Positions 40,497 through 50,520 are shown, counted from the stretch's first letter. The stretch is 64,000 nt of DNA from Bacteroidota bacterium (GCA_029573495.1 JAKQEI010000140.1:1-64000); one strand, 5' to 3'. Notes: generated by a model from the sequence alone, not told the origin. A program made the numbers and translations.

Positions 40497-42065
40497 ATGC
40501 GATCACTGTACTCGTCCCTGCTCCTGGCAGGCTCACTTCTGACATTTGATTCCACTGCACAATTGTCTTTCGGGGGCCATCCCTACGGAACGGGTCGTTC
40601 CAACGTTCTTCCTGCGGCCCCTGTGGCGATCATGCCCGAAGTGGACGCCACTGCGTTGATGGCTGAGGACGAAGCGCGTGCGGCGAGTGGGATCAAGGGC
40701 CCCTACCGGTTCGGCTTCAACCATGCCACGGATATCGGTCTTGATAATGCGGGGATCTGGCACACCCTGCCGAATGGGGATCGTGTCTGGCGTACGACCA
40801 TTCACTGCCCGGGGGCCTTCAGCATCAACATGGAATTCCACGAATACGTGATCCCCGAAGGGGCCCAGGTGTTCGTATACAATGAGTTCGGTGACGTGCT
40901 GGGTGGTTTCGAGGCCAACAGCAACCCCTGTCAAACACAGATGGGTGTGGACCTGCTACCTGGGGACCTGGTCACTGTGGAATACGTGGAACCGGCCAAC
41001 GTGACCGGAATGGGGCGTTTAAGGATCGGCCAGGTGACCCATGGCTACCGGGATGTGATGGGCATGGCCAAGGGGTTGAACCAGAGCGGCTCGTGTAACA
41101 ACAACGTCATCTGCCCGGAGGGTGATCCATGGCGTGATCAGATCCGATCGGTGGCCATGCTCGTTACGGGCGGCGATGGCTTCTGCACCGGGACCTTGTT
41201 GAACAACTGCAACAACGATGGAACGCCCTACTTCCTCACCGCGAACCACTGCATGGAAGACGACAGTACGAACGTGGTGTTCCGTTTCAATTGGAACAGC
41301 CCGCAGTGCTCGCCCACGGTGAACGGCCCGATGAACCAGAGCGTGGTGGGATACACCCTGTTGCATAATAGTGCCGGCAGCGATGTGGCCCTGCTTCGCC
41401 TGAACACCACCCCTCCCCCATCCTTCAATGTGTTCTACAGCGGCTGGGACAAGAGCAGCGCCGCATCCACCGGAGGCGCCACCTGCATCCACCACCCGTC
41501 CGGCGACATCAAGAAGATCAGCTTCGAGAACCAGAACGTGGTGTCGGGTTCATTCGGAGGGGCACAGTGCTGGCGCGTGACCGATTGGGATGATGGCACC
41601 ACCGAGCCAGGCTCGAGCGGCAGCGGCTTGTGGAATGCCGACAAGCGGATCATTGGACAACTCTTCGGAGGCGGTGCCGCCTGCGGGAACGACTTCTCCG
41701 ATTACTTCGGGAAATTCAGTGTGAGCTTTCCCGCGCTCCAGCAATGGTTGGGTGATTGCGGCACTGCCATTGATGGCTACCCCCTGAGCACCTCGAGCAT
41801 CGCTGAGCAGCTGAACGGGGCCGGTCTGGAGGCATGGCCGAACCCGACGACGGGCTTGGTGAACCTGGTCCTCCCGAAGGGTCACGAAGGCACATGGACC
41901 GCGATGGTCCATGATGCTGTGGGTCAACTTGTCGCCACGGATCGGGTACCGGGCGGCTCGGAGCGGTTCGATCTTGACCTTGGCAGCCAACCTGAAGGCC
42001 TCTACCTGGTCGAGGTACGCTCCGGCGACATCCGCCTGCAGCAACGGGTGATGGTGGCACGGTAG
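40497..42065 (+). CDS. Secreted trypsin-like (lysyl-endopeptidase-type) serine protease with T9SS type A sorting domain
   Basis: TANHCM, DVALLRL, GSSGSGLW; paralogue of 13927-16143; C-terminal EAWPNPTTGLVNLVL...EGLYLVEV. Confidence 0.87.
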   Translation: MRSLYSSLLLAGSLLTFDSTAQLSFGGHPYGTGRSNVLPAAPVAIMPEVDATALMAEDEARAASGIKGPYRFGFNHATDIGLDNAGIWHTLPNGDRVWRTTIHCPGAFSINMEFHEYVIPEGAQVFVYNEFGDVLGGFEANSNPCQTQMGVDLLPGDLVTVEYVEPANVTGMGRLRIGQVTHGYRDVMGMAKGLNQSGSCNNNVICPEGDPWRDQIRSVAMLVTGGDGFCTGTLLNNCNNDGTPYFLTANHCMEDDSTNVVFRFNWNSPQCSPTVNGPMNQSVVGYTLLHNSAGSDVALLRLNTTPPPSFNVFYSGWDKSSAASTGGATCIHHPSGDIKKISFENQNVVSGSFGGAQCWRVTDWDDGTTEPGSSGSGLWNADKRIIGQLFGGGAACGNDFSDYFGKFSVSFPALQQWLGDCGTAIDGYPLSTSSIAEQLNGAGLEAWPNPTTGLVNLVLPKGHEGTWTAMVHDAVGQLVATDRVPGGSERFDLDLGSQPEGLYLVEVRSGDIRLQQRVMVAR

Positions 42066-42123
42066 GAGCCCAGGTGGACCGATCCATTGATAACCCCCCG
42101 GGCCGGGCCTTCGTACAAGGCCC

Positions 42124-42519
42124 ATGCAACAGCTACGCGGTGGCCTGCTGATCGGAGCCTTCCTATTCATCGGTGACCTTCGTGCCCAGGCCGACGGACT
42201 GGTGGCCTATGTGCCAGAAGAACCGATCGCGCGCACGGCGGACGACACCCGGATCACCTTCGTGGAAAGTGCAGTGGCCGGCAAGATCGAGGCGATCATT
42301 CCGCCCGACGCGGACCGCGTGGACATCCTTAACGCTCGCGGCAATGTGAAGCATAGCTACGGCGCTGACAGGCTGGACCAGGTGGGACTCGGCGACTTGC
42401 GGCCAGGCACCTGGACCTTGCGCGTACACCGCGGTGACAGCCTTTCCATCCGCCGCTTCGTGGTGATGGAGCGCGGGACCGTCGTGTGGTCGCCGAAAGG
42501 ACCGGTGCGGAAGCGCTGA
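42124..42519 (+). CDS. Small secreted protein resembling a free-standing sorting-type beta-sandwich domain
   Basis: Signal peptide MQQLRGGLLIGAFLFIGDLRAQ; VDILNARGNVKHSY...VGLGDLRPGTWTLRVHRGDSLSIRRFVVME. Confidence 0.5.
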   Translation: MQQLRGGLLIGAFLFIGDLRAQADGLVAYVPEEPIARTADDTRITFVESAVAGKIEAIIPPDADRVDILNARGNVKHSYGADRLDQVGLGDLRPGTWTLRVHRGDSLSIRRFVVMERGTVVWSPKGPVRKR

Positions 42520-42520
42520 A

Positions 42521-43558
42521 TTAACGCAGGACCCGTAAGCCCCGCTTCTGGAGGCGGTCCAGACCGTGGGCCGCAGCGTCGAAGTCGGGCATGAGCGCCA
42601 GGGCCACCCGAAAGTCCTTGGCCGCACTATCCAGCACCCCTTCGAACTCGTAGGTCAAGCCTCGGTTGTAATAGGCCTGCGCGTAGGTGGGCATCCGCTC
42701 GATCGCACCGGTGAACTCCTCACGGGCCGCCTCGAACCGGTCCTGGTGCTCCAGGTAGATGAATCCGGTATTGTACCAGGCCGTCGGGTTGTTCGGATCC
42801 AAGGTCTTGATCAACGCATAGTCGGCCAGTGCGATGCTGTCACGACCATGTTCCTGGGCGTAAAGGCCTCGTGCATACAGGGCTTCCACGCTTTTCGGGC
42901 GCAGGTCGACAAGGGAGTTGTAATACTGCCAGGCCAGTGGGTCGTTCTGACCGGCGTGCAGCTGCGCCAGTGCCATGTAAGCTTCGTAGAGGTCCGGGTC
43001 CCGTTCAATGGCCGTGCGGTAGCTGCTGATCGCCAGGCTCGTATCCCCTGCCTCGCGATGGATCCAACCCTTGAGGAAGTAACCGCGTGCATTCTGGTCG
43101 TCGATCCGCAGCGCATCGTTCACTTCGGCCATGGCGTTCACATGGTCCCGTTGGAGCAGGCGCAGCTCCGCCAGTTTGAAGCGCGCCTCGGTGCTGTCCA
43201 GGGCCAGGTTCCGCGCCTTCGTGAACTCGATCTCCGCGTTCACGAGATCGGCCTTGGAGAAGTAAAGGTCACCCAGGCCCAGGTGCCACCGGAAGTTGGT
43301 GCTGTCGACCAGGATGGCACGCTTCCAATCGTTCATGGCACCGCGCACACTGTCACGTGCCAGGTTCATGCGGGCACGTCGCGCGAAGAGGGCGGCGTTG
43401 TCGGGATCGGCCAGGATGGCACTATCGACCCTGGCAAGGGTCCAGGGTCTGGTGTGATCGACCAACGCGGTCTTCTCGCCACTGGTTGAACAAGCCGACC
43501 AGCACGTCATACCAAGAGCGGTCGCGAAGTGAAGGTGGGAGCGCTTGATCGAGGCCAT
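42521..43558 (-). CDS. Tetratricopeptide-repeat lipoprotein
   Basis: Lipobox-like WSACS; multiple TPR motifs. Confidence 0.8.
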   Translation of the reverse strand: MASIKRSHLHFATALGMTCWSACSTSGEKTALVDHTRPWTLARVDSAILADPDNAALFARRARMNLARDSVRGAMNDWKRAILVDSTNFRWHLGLGDLYFSKADLVNAEIEFTKARNLALDSTEARFKLAELRLLQRDHVNAMAEVNDALRIDDQNARGYFLKGWIHREAGDTSLAISSYRTAIERDPDLYEAYMALAQLHAGQNDPLAWQYYNSLVDLRPKSVEALYARGLYAQEHGRDSIALADYALIKTLDPNNPTAWYNTGFIYLEHQDRFEAAREEFTGAIERMPTYAQAYYNRGLTYEFEGVLDSAAKDFRVALALMPDFDAAAHGLDRLQKRGLRVLR

Positions 43559-43564
43559 AATGCA

Positions 43565-43593
43565 GAAGACCCCGGTACTTGACCGGGGTCTTC
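43565..43593 (-). terminator. Hairpin between recA and the downstream TPR gene; candidate recA terminator
   Basis: GAAGACCCCGGT-CAAGT-ACCGGGGTCTTC, 12-bp perfect stem, without a strong U tract. Confidence 0.6.
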
Positions 43594-43600
43594 AAAGGTA
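43593..43600 (-). promoter_or_regulatory. -7 box TACCTTTG abutting the hairpin, candidate promoter of the TPR lipoprotein
   Basis: Minus strand ACTACCTTTGAAGACCCCGG; exact TAnnTTTG. Confidence 0.5.
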
Positions 43601-43678
43601 GTCGCGCGCCGTGGATGCTGTCTTATCGTTTCGCCATGACTTGAGCAGCGGAATACAGCGACACGCAGACCACCAGGA

Positions 43679-44701
43679 TCATACAGCGACCGGTTGCTGG
43701 TCGGTCTTGTTGATGGCGCTCTTGATGCGCCCCTCGAGTTCCTCACACAGCTCCACATTGTCGTCCAGCAACTGGCGCACCATGTCACGGCCCTGCCCCA
43801 GCTTGTTGTCCTCGTAACTGAACCAGCTGCCGCTCTTCTTGATGATGCCGAGTTCAACGCCCATGTCGATGATCTCGCCCGTCTTGCTGATGCCCTTGCC
43901 GAACATGATGTCGAACTCGGCCTTCTGGAAGGGTGGTGCCACCTTGTTCTTCACCACCTTCACCTTGGTCCGGTTACCCACCGCGTTCTCGCCGTCCTTG
44001 ATCTGGGTGGCACGACGGATGTCCATGCGGATGCTGGCGTAGAACTTCAGGGCATTACCACCTGTGGTCGTTTCGGGGTTGCCGAACATCACGCCGATCT
44101 TCTCGCGAAGCTGGTTGATGAAGATGCAACAGCAGCCGGTCTTGCTGATGGTACCGGTGAGCTTGCGCAGGGCCTTGCTCATGAGGCGGGCCTGCATACC
44201 CACGGCGCTATCCCCCATCTCTCCTTCGATCTCGGCCCGCGGGGTGAGCGCGGCCACGCTGTCGATCACGATGATGTCGATCGCACCGGAACGGATCAGG
44301 TTGTCCGCGATCTCCAGCGCCTGCTCGCCATTATCGGGCTGGCTGATCAGGAGGTTCTCGGTATCCACACCGAGGCTTTCCGCATACACGCGATCGAAGG
44401 CATGCTCCGCGTCGATGATGGCGGCAATGCCCCCCTTCTTCTGCGCTTCGGCGATCGCATGGATGGCCAGTGTGGTCTTACCAGAGGACTCGGGACCATA
44501 GATCTCGATGATCCTTCCTTTGGGGTAGCCACCCACCCCCAACGCCAGGTCCAATCCGATGGAACCGGTGGGGATCACTTCGACCTGCTCGATCGCATCG
44601 TCGCCGAGTTTCATGACGGCGCCTTTGCCGAAGGTCTTCTCCATCTTGTCCATCGTGAGCTGAAGAGCCTTCAATTTCTCCTTGTTGATCTCGGTTGCCA
44701 T
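43679..44701 (-). CDS. recA: Recombinase RecA
   Basis: [74 protein letters not shown]. Confidence 0.98.
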   Translation of the reverse strand: MATEINKEKLKALQLTMDKMEKTFGKGAVMKLGDDAIEQVEVIPTGSIGLDLALGVGGYPKGRIIEIYGPESSGKTTLAIHAIAEAQKKGGIAAIIDAEHAFDRVYAESLGVDTENLLISQPDNGEQALEIADNLIRSGAIDIIVIDSVAALTPRAEIEGEMGDSAVGMQARLMSKALRKLTGTISKTGCCCIFINQLREKIGVMFGNPETTTGGNALKFYASIRMDIRRATQIKDGENAVGNRTKVKVVKNKVAPPFQKAEFDIMFGKGISKTGEIIDMGVELGIIKKSGSWFSYEDNKLGQGRDMVRQLLDDNVELCEELEGRIKSAINKTDQQPVAV

Positions 44702-45233
44702 GGCGTTTTGGGTTGTTCGTTGAGCTTCTTCGAGTGTCCTCGGTTCGTTGTCCTATTCTGACGATATTTCTGTCGAATAGCTGACGCCCAAATAAGCAAA
44801 CCGCTTTGTGATCGCCAAATATTCCGGCAACTAAAGTTTTGAACAGGCCCCATCGTTCCGCTAGTGAAATACACCCATTAAAGTCTGATAGCTATCGACC
44901 AAGCCTCAGTTCCTATCGACAAATACTTGACAGCCGGATGCGACCTCCCCTAGTTTCGGACCACTCTTTTCGACGGATCGTTCTTTAGATGACAGCCTTT
45001 GGACGCTTGTTCTGTAAACGGAACAGACCATGCGATCCCCCATTCTCGAGCACCACCGGGACCGATCGGTGAACAGCTCACGGCCGAGCCAGCACCTAGG
45101 CGAGCCCATCCTGGACCATATGCCTGATACCGGGCTGGGTTGCAGCCGGGTGTCGATGTCCCGAACGAATAGCACGAGCCTGATCAACGGGGCTCTTCAC
45201 CTCGACCAACTGCATGAACCAAAACCAACACCG

Positions 45234-48200
45234 ATGTACATGAACCCGACGGAACGTTCGTGGCTGCGACACACGGCCCTCGCGCTGGTGATGCTCGCTG
45301 CCTCATGGTCCCCCCTGAGCGCCCAGCGTGCGCTCCACGACCACAGTGGACACGCCCACGATGAGGGTGTGGATGCCCTGCTGCGGAAATACGACCAGCA
45401 GATCCACTTCGTGAAGAACATGGGGCAGTTCGGCCCTACGGTGCTATACCGTGCCGACTTTCCGATGGGACAGGCCGTGGCCACCAGCGAGGGCATGCTC
45501 GTGACCGCATTCGACCCCGAGGCCATGGAGGCCAGGGCCCAGGAGGGCATCGCGATCGAGGCTGAGCGGGCACAGGGTAGACCGGCCCGTCCACTGACCT
45601 GGCGTCAGCGGGGTCATGGCTGGCTGATGCACTTCCGCGGGGCGTCACCCGATATGACCGTGGAGAGCATGGACGCCCATGCGGACGTTGCGAACTACTT
45701 CCTCGGGGACAAAGCGAGCCACGCCGTTGGTGTGAGCAGTTACCAGGAAGTGTGGTACCGCGATGTCTACCGGGGTACCGATGTGCGCTACTACCCGGCA
45801 GCCGATGGATCGCTGGAGTATGACATCATCTGCAAACCCGGTAGCGACCCCAAGCAGATCGCCATCGAGCTGAAGGGTATCGACCGGGCCTGGGTGAACG
45901 ACAAGGGCGAACTGATGATGCAGACCAGCCTGGGCGATATGAGCTACCCAGCCCCTGTCGTGTACCAACGCGCGAACGGCCGGGAGAGGAAGGTGGAGGC
46001 ACGCTACGTGGTGGAGGACAAGAACGTGATACGCTTCTTGCTGGGCGCTTACGACAAGACACAAGCCCTGGTGATCGACCCGATCGCGATGCGTTGGGCC
46101 ACCTGGGTGAACACCAACAGCAGCGGAGACAACCACGGGCACTGCATCTGGGTGGACCCGAGCGACGGCGCCATCTACGTAGTGGCACGCGTGGTGGGCA
46201 CCACCGACCAGATCACTCCCGGAGCCTTCGACACCAGCGCCAATGGCAACCTGGAGATGATCGTGGGCAAATACCTGGAGCCTGCGAATGTGGGCGGCAG
46301 TGGCACGCGCGTGTGGCAGACGTACATCGGAGGCAATAACGATGATAACCCGTACGCCATGGAGCAAGGGCCGGATGGCAACCTGTACATCACAGGTTAT
46401 ACCGGCAGTACCAACTTCCCGCTGCTCGGTGGCAGCGAATTCAGTGGTAGCAGCATCAATCAGCAGTCCCAGAGCGGCGACGACGTGTTCGTACTGAAGA
46501 TCAATACCGCGGGCAACTCGATCAAGGCCGCCGTGCTCGGTGGCAATGGATCGGACGACTCCTACGACCTGCGCACCGCCACCAATGGCGATGTGTTCGT
46601 GGTGGGCAGCACGACGAGCACCAACCTGCTCAGTCTGAACGCGGGCAGTGGCGCCAGCAACACCAACAACGGATCGAGCGACGTGCTCCTGTTCCGTTTG
46701 GACCAGGACCTCTCCACCCTGGTCTGGATGCGCAACTATGGTGGATCGGGTGCAGACCAGGGCAGCATCATGTTGCACAACCCGGTGACCGGTGACCTCT
46801 TCGTTGGCGGCAACACCAGCAGCACCAACTTCCCCACTGCAAGTCCCCGTCAATCCACGCGCGGCGGGTCCAGCGCGGGCTTCATCCAGCGGATGACCGG
46901 TGCCGGTGCTACCACGTGGTCCTCCTACTTCTCTTCAGCCAGCGGTGATGATGCCAACCTGTTGTGCATGGCCTTCAACACCACCCGGTCGGAGCTCTAC
47001 TTCGGCGGGGTGACGGAAGGTTTGAGCTCGGCCAACATCTCCGCCTCCGGCGTTTGGGACAACAGCCACAACGGCAGCAACGACCTGTACGTGGCGCGCA
47101 TGACGGTCGACCAGACGTTCCTTGGAGGAACCTACATCGGTGGCTCCAACAATGAGGTGAACATGATGGGCCTCAACCTGGACGAGAACAACGACGTCTA
47201 TGTGTTCGGTTACACCAACAGCACCAACTTCCCGATCACGGGCTCGCCGAACGTTCCGCTCCAGGCCTCGAACAACGGCAGCAACGACAAGGTATTCTTC
47301 AAGTTGGAGAGCGACCTGAGCAGTCTTGAATTCAGCACCTACTACGGTGGCAGTGCTGATGATTACGACCCCGTGGGCGAGCGCGGCATCAAGTTCAGCA
47401 ACTGCCGGATCTACACGATCGTCACCGCGCGCAGCAACAACATTCCGCTGACGCAGGGCGCGCTGAACACGACCAAGAACAGTTCCACCTCGCGCTATGA
47501 GCCGGGACTGGTGGTCTGGGCCAATCCGCCGGACCTGCTGGGCAACAGCATCAACTATAATGGCACGGCGATCTGCGCCGGGAGTGTGCCTGGCGACATC
47601 ACGGGTTCCGAACCCAGCTACACCCTGCCAACGATCGTACGCAACAACTCATCTTCGAGCTACCCGTCCTTCCCCTCCGCAGCGACCTACCAATGGCAGA
47701 TCAGCGCCGACAGCGTGAACTGGACGAACATCGCCGGCCAGACCGGGCAGGACCTGTCCGGCAGCGCCATCGGAGCGATCGATGAGACCACATACATCCG
47801 CAGGATCATCGGCGGTGATGCCTGCGTACTGGCCGGTGCTGCCGACCAGGTCGTGACCGTACGGATCATGAGCGTGACCGGTCAGGTCACGAATGTCACG
47901 TGCAACGGCGCGAACGATGGATCGATCACGGTGAGTGCCGACGGACTGGCACCGTTCGGTTATGCCTGGAGCAATGGACAGACCACACAGACCGCGACCG
48001 GACTTGCCCCTGGCACCCACACCGTAACGGTGACGGACGCCAATGGCTGCACGGCACAAGGAACCTTCCAAGTGACCCAGCCAGCGCCATTGACCGCAAG
48101 TGCGACGGTCACTCCGGCCACATGCAGCCTGTCCAACGGCGGTGCCCAGGTCAACCCGAGCGGTGGAACGAGCCCGTATACCTACCTCTGGAGTACGGGC

Positions 48201-50498
48201 AGCATCGCCCAGTCCATCAGCGGAGTAGTTGGCGGCACCTACAACGTGACCGTGACCGATGCCAAAGGATGCATCTTCCCGCTTGAGGTCATCATCCCTA
48301 GCACAGGGCTTCCCACGGTGAACGCCGGAGCCGATGCCACGATCACGTGTGCTACAGGTCCGCAGATCATGTTGAGCGGTTCAGGAACGGCCGGGAACTA
48401 CAGCTGGATCGCGAGCAATGGTGGCAACATCACCGGCGGGGCGAACACCCTGACCCCAAGCGTGAACGCAGCGGGCACCTATACGCTCACGATCACGAAC
48501 CCTCAAACGGGCTGTTCTGCGAGCGACGCAGTGAACGTGACGATGAACACGACGGCACCGAACGCGACCGTGAACGGTGGTGGCACATTGACCTGCCTCG
48601 TGACGAGCATCGCTTTGGATGGCGGAAGCACGAACAACGGGGTCAATTTTGGATGGAGCGGCCCCAACGGGTTCAGCAGCACGGATGAGGATGTGAATGT
48701 TGATCAACCAGGCACGTACACCCTGACGGTAACAAACCCGATCAACGGCTGCACGAGCACGGCCAGCGCCATCGTTGAACTCGACAACGCCGCTCCGGGC
48801 GCCCAAGCGACCGGCGGTACGCTGACCTGCGAAGTGACTTCGATCCAGCTGCAAGCCTCCGGCAACGGCAGCTTCGCGTGGACCGGTCCGAACGGATTCA
48901 CCAGCAATGAGCAGAACCCCACCGTGAGCGCGGCTGGCACCTACAACCTGACCGTGACCGGTGACAACGGCTGCACCAGCATGGCGAGCGCGACCGTCGA
49001 ACTCGACAACGCCGCTCCGGGCGCGCAAGCGACCGGCGGTACGCTGACCTGCGAGGTGACTTCGATCCAGCTGCAAGCCTCCGGCAACGGCTCCTTCGCC
49101 TGGACCGGGCCGAACGGATTCACCAGCAATGAGCAGAACCCCACCGTGAGCGCGGCAGGCACCTACGACCTGACCGTGACCGGTGTGAACGGCTGCACCA
49201 GCATGGCGAGCACTGAAGTGGGTTCGGATGTCGATGTTCCCTTTGTCAGCGCGAACGGAGGTGTGATCACGTGCACGAACTTGAGCGTGATCTTGAACGC
49301 GAACGGCAATGGCACATTCACCTGGACCGGTCCGAACGGCTTCACCAGCACCTCACAGTACCCCCAAGTGAGCGTGCCAGGCATATACATGGTCACGATA
49401 ACGGCGGCCAATGGTTGTACCAACAGCGCATCCACCACGGTGACGAGCGATGTGGCGATACCTGAATTAAGCGCAGCAGGTGGCATGCTCCCTTGCGAGG
49501 GTGGTTCCGTCACTCTGACGGCCTTCACGGATGGAACCGGCCCGAGCTATGCCTGGAGCGGACCTGACGGCTTCACCAGCAACGAGCAGGATCCGCAAGT
49601 GACCGCGGTAGGCAGCTACATCGTGACGGTGACGACCTCCAACGGCTGCTCCAATAGCATGACCGTTTTGGTGACGCGTGACGACTGCGGTGATAAGGAA
49701 TGTCCTGACCTGATCACGGATTGTCCGGCTGATCTCGTGGTCGATTGTTCGGCCGACCTCAGCCCCGAAGCACTGGGCAGCATGCCTACGTTCCGCGATG
49801 TGGAAGGTGAGGGTGACGGCGAGAAGAAGTGCGCACCATTGAAGAACCACGGGTACTGGGATGAGACCATCAGCACCTGTCCGTTCGTCGTGCGTCGCAC
49901 GTTCTGGGCAGTGGACATGGATGGTGAAGCGGCCTATTGTGAACAGTTCATCACCTTGATCGACGAGACCGGACCGGTGATGATGGGCCTCAATGGCGAT
50001 GGCATGAACCTCGGTTGCGAGGAGGATCCTGACAACATCATGCCTCCTACGGTCTGGGCTTTCGACGAATGCACCAAGTCGGTGGCCACCGTTGACCATG
50101 CCATATCCTACGAAGGCGAGCCGGGCAATGGTGAACCCTACAGCATCATCCACACCTGGACCGCTGTGGATGCCTGTGGGAACAGTACCATGGCGACGTG
50201 GACGCTCTACGTGGACTGCAAGAAGGAGGATGTGAAGAAGTCCCTGGTGTTGGCCGGACCGAACCCCTTCCGTCAACGATGCGAGATCACCCTGGTGCCT
50301 GTGCGTGATGGCAAGGCCGTGGTGACGATCTCCGACCTGCAAGGTCGACGGATCGAGGAAGCCTTCAACGCTGAGGTGCATGCCGATGAACCCGTCCGCG
50401 TCCAGTTCGAGCCGCGGAAGGTCGGCACCAGGACCTTCATCTATCACGTCCGGATGGATGGCCAGGAATTCCATGGCCGGATCGTGCACCAGCCCTGA
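45234..50498 (+). CDS. Giant secreted SBBP/SprB-repeat surface protein with Ig/PKD-like domains and T9SS sorting domain
   Basis: FVKNMGQF...LYRADFP N-terminal domain; YIGGNNDDNPYAMEQGPDGNLYITGYTGSTNFP (SBBP); VTCNGANDGSITV...YAWSNGQTTQTATGL (SprB); six Ig/PKD-like units; C-terminal GPNPFRQRCEITLVP... Confidence 0.88.
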   Translation: MYMNPTERSWLRHTALALVMLAASWSPLSAQRALHDHSGHAHDEGVDALLRKYDQQIHFVKNMGQFGPTVLYRADFPMGQAVATSEGMLVTAFDPEAMEARAQEGIAIEAERAQGRPARPLTWRQRGHGWLMHFRGASPDMTVESMDAHADVANYFLGDKASHAVGVSSYQEVWYRDVYRGTDVRYYPAADGSLEYDIICKPGSDPKQIAIELKGIDRAWVNDKGELMMQTSLGDMSYPAPVVYQRANGRERKVEARYVVEDKNVIRFLLGAYDKTQALVIDPIAMRWATWVNTNSSGDNHGHCIWVDPSDGAIYVVARVVGTTDQITPGAFDTSANGNLEMIVGKYLEPANVGGSGTRVWQTYIGGNNDDNPYAMEQGPDGNLYITGYTGSTNFPLLGGSEFSGSSINQQSQSGDDVFVLKINTAGNSIKAAVLGGNGSDDSYDLRTATNGDVFVVGSTTSTNLLSLNAGSGASNTNNGSSDVLLFRLDQDLSTLVWMRNYGGSGADQGSIMLHNPVTGDLFVGGNTSSTNFPTASPRQSTRGGSSAGFIQRMTGAGATTWSSYFSSASGDDANLLCMAFNTTRSELYFGGVTEGLSSANISASGVWDNSHNGSNDLYVARMTVDQTFLGGTYIGGSNNEVNMMGLNLDENNDVYVFGYTNSTNFPITGSPNVPLQASNNGSNDKVFFKLESDLSSLEFSTYYGGSADDYDPVGERGIKFSNCRIYTIVTARSNNIPLTQGALNTTKNSSTSRYEPGLVVWANPPDLLGNSINYNGTAICAGSVPGDITGSEPSYTLPTIVRNNSSSSYPSFPSAATYQWQISADSVNWTNIAGQTGQDLSGSAIGAIDETTYIRRIIGGDACVLAGAADQVVTVRIMSVTGQVTNVTCNGANDGSITVSADGLAPFGYAWSNGQTTQTATGLAPGTHTVTVTDANGCTAQGTFQVTQPAPLTASATVTPATCSLSNGGAQVNPSGGTSPYTYLWSTGSIAQSISGVVGGTYNVTVTDAKGCIFPLEVIIPSTGLPTVNAGADATITCATGPQIMLSGSGTAGNYSWIASNGGNITGGANTLTPSVNAAGTYTLTITNPQTGCSASDAVNVTMNTTAPNATVNGGGTLTCLVTSIALDGGSTNNGVNFGWSGPNGFSSTDEDVNVDQPGTYTLTVTNPINGCTSTASAIVELDNAAPGAQATGGTLTCEVTSIQLQASGNGSFAWTGPNGFTSNEQNPTVSAAGTYNLTVTGDNGCTSMASATVELDNAAPGAQATGGTLTCEVTSIQLQASGNGSFAWTGPNGFTSNEQNPTVSAAGTYDLTVTGVNGCTSMASTEVGSDVDVPFVSANGGVITCTNLSVILNANGNGTFTWTGPNGFTSTSQYPQVSVPGIYMVTITAANGCTNSASTTVTSDVAIPELSAAGGMLPCEGGSVTLTAFTDGTGPSYAWSGPDGFTSNEQDPQVTAVGSYIVTVTTSNGCSNSMTVLVTRDDCGDKECPDLITDCPADLVVDCSADLSPEALGSMPTFRDVEGEGDGEKKCAPLKNHGYWDETISTCPFVVRRTFWAVDMDGEAAYCEQFITLIDETGPVMMGLNGDGMNLGCEEDPDNIMPPTVWAFDECTKSVATVDHAISYEGEPGNGEPYSIIHTWTAVDACGNSTMATWTLYVDCKKEDVKKSLVLAGPNPFRQRCEITLVPVRDGKAVVTISDLQGRRIEEAFNAEVHADEPVRVQFEPRKVGTRTFIYHVRMDGQEFHGRIVHQP
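48777..49208 (+). repeat. Near-identical 222-bp tandem duplication (74-aa unit) inside the SBBP protein
   Basis: GAACTCGACAACGCCGCTCCGGGCG starts at 48777 and again at 48999; the units differ at only a few bases for most of their length. Confidence 0.9.
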
Positions 50499-50520
50499 TC
50501 GTCATAGGAATGACAGAAGG

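Noticed and set aside
45645-46853. 402-aa minus-strand ORF inside the giant SBBP gene
   Set aside because: Repetitive shadow frame of SBBP repeats without independent coding evidence.
48320-49680. Possible CRISPR or satellite array from regular repetition
   Set aside because: The repetition is in-frame protein domain repetition within one open reading frame.
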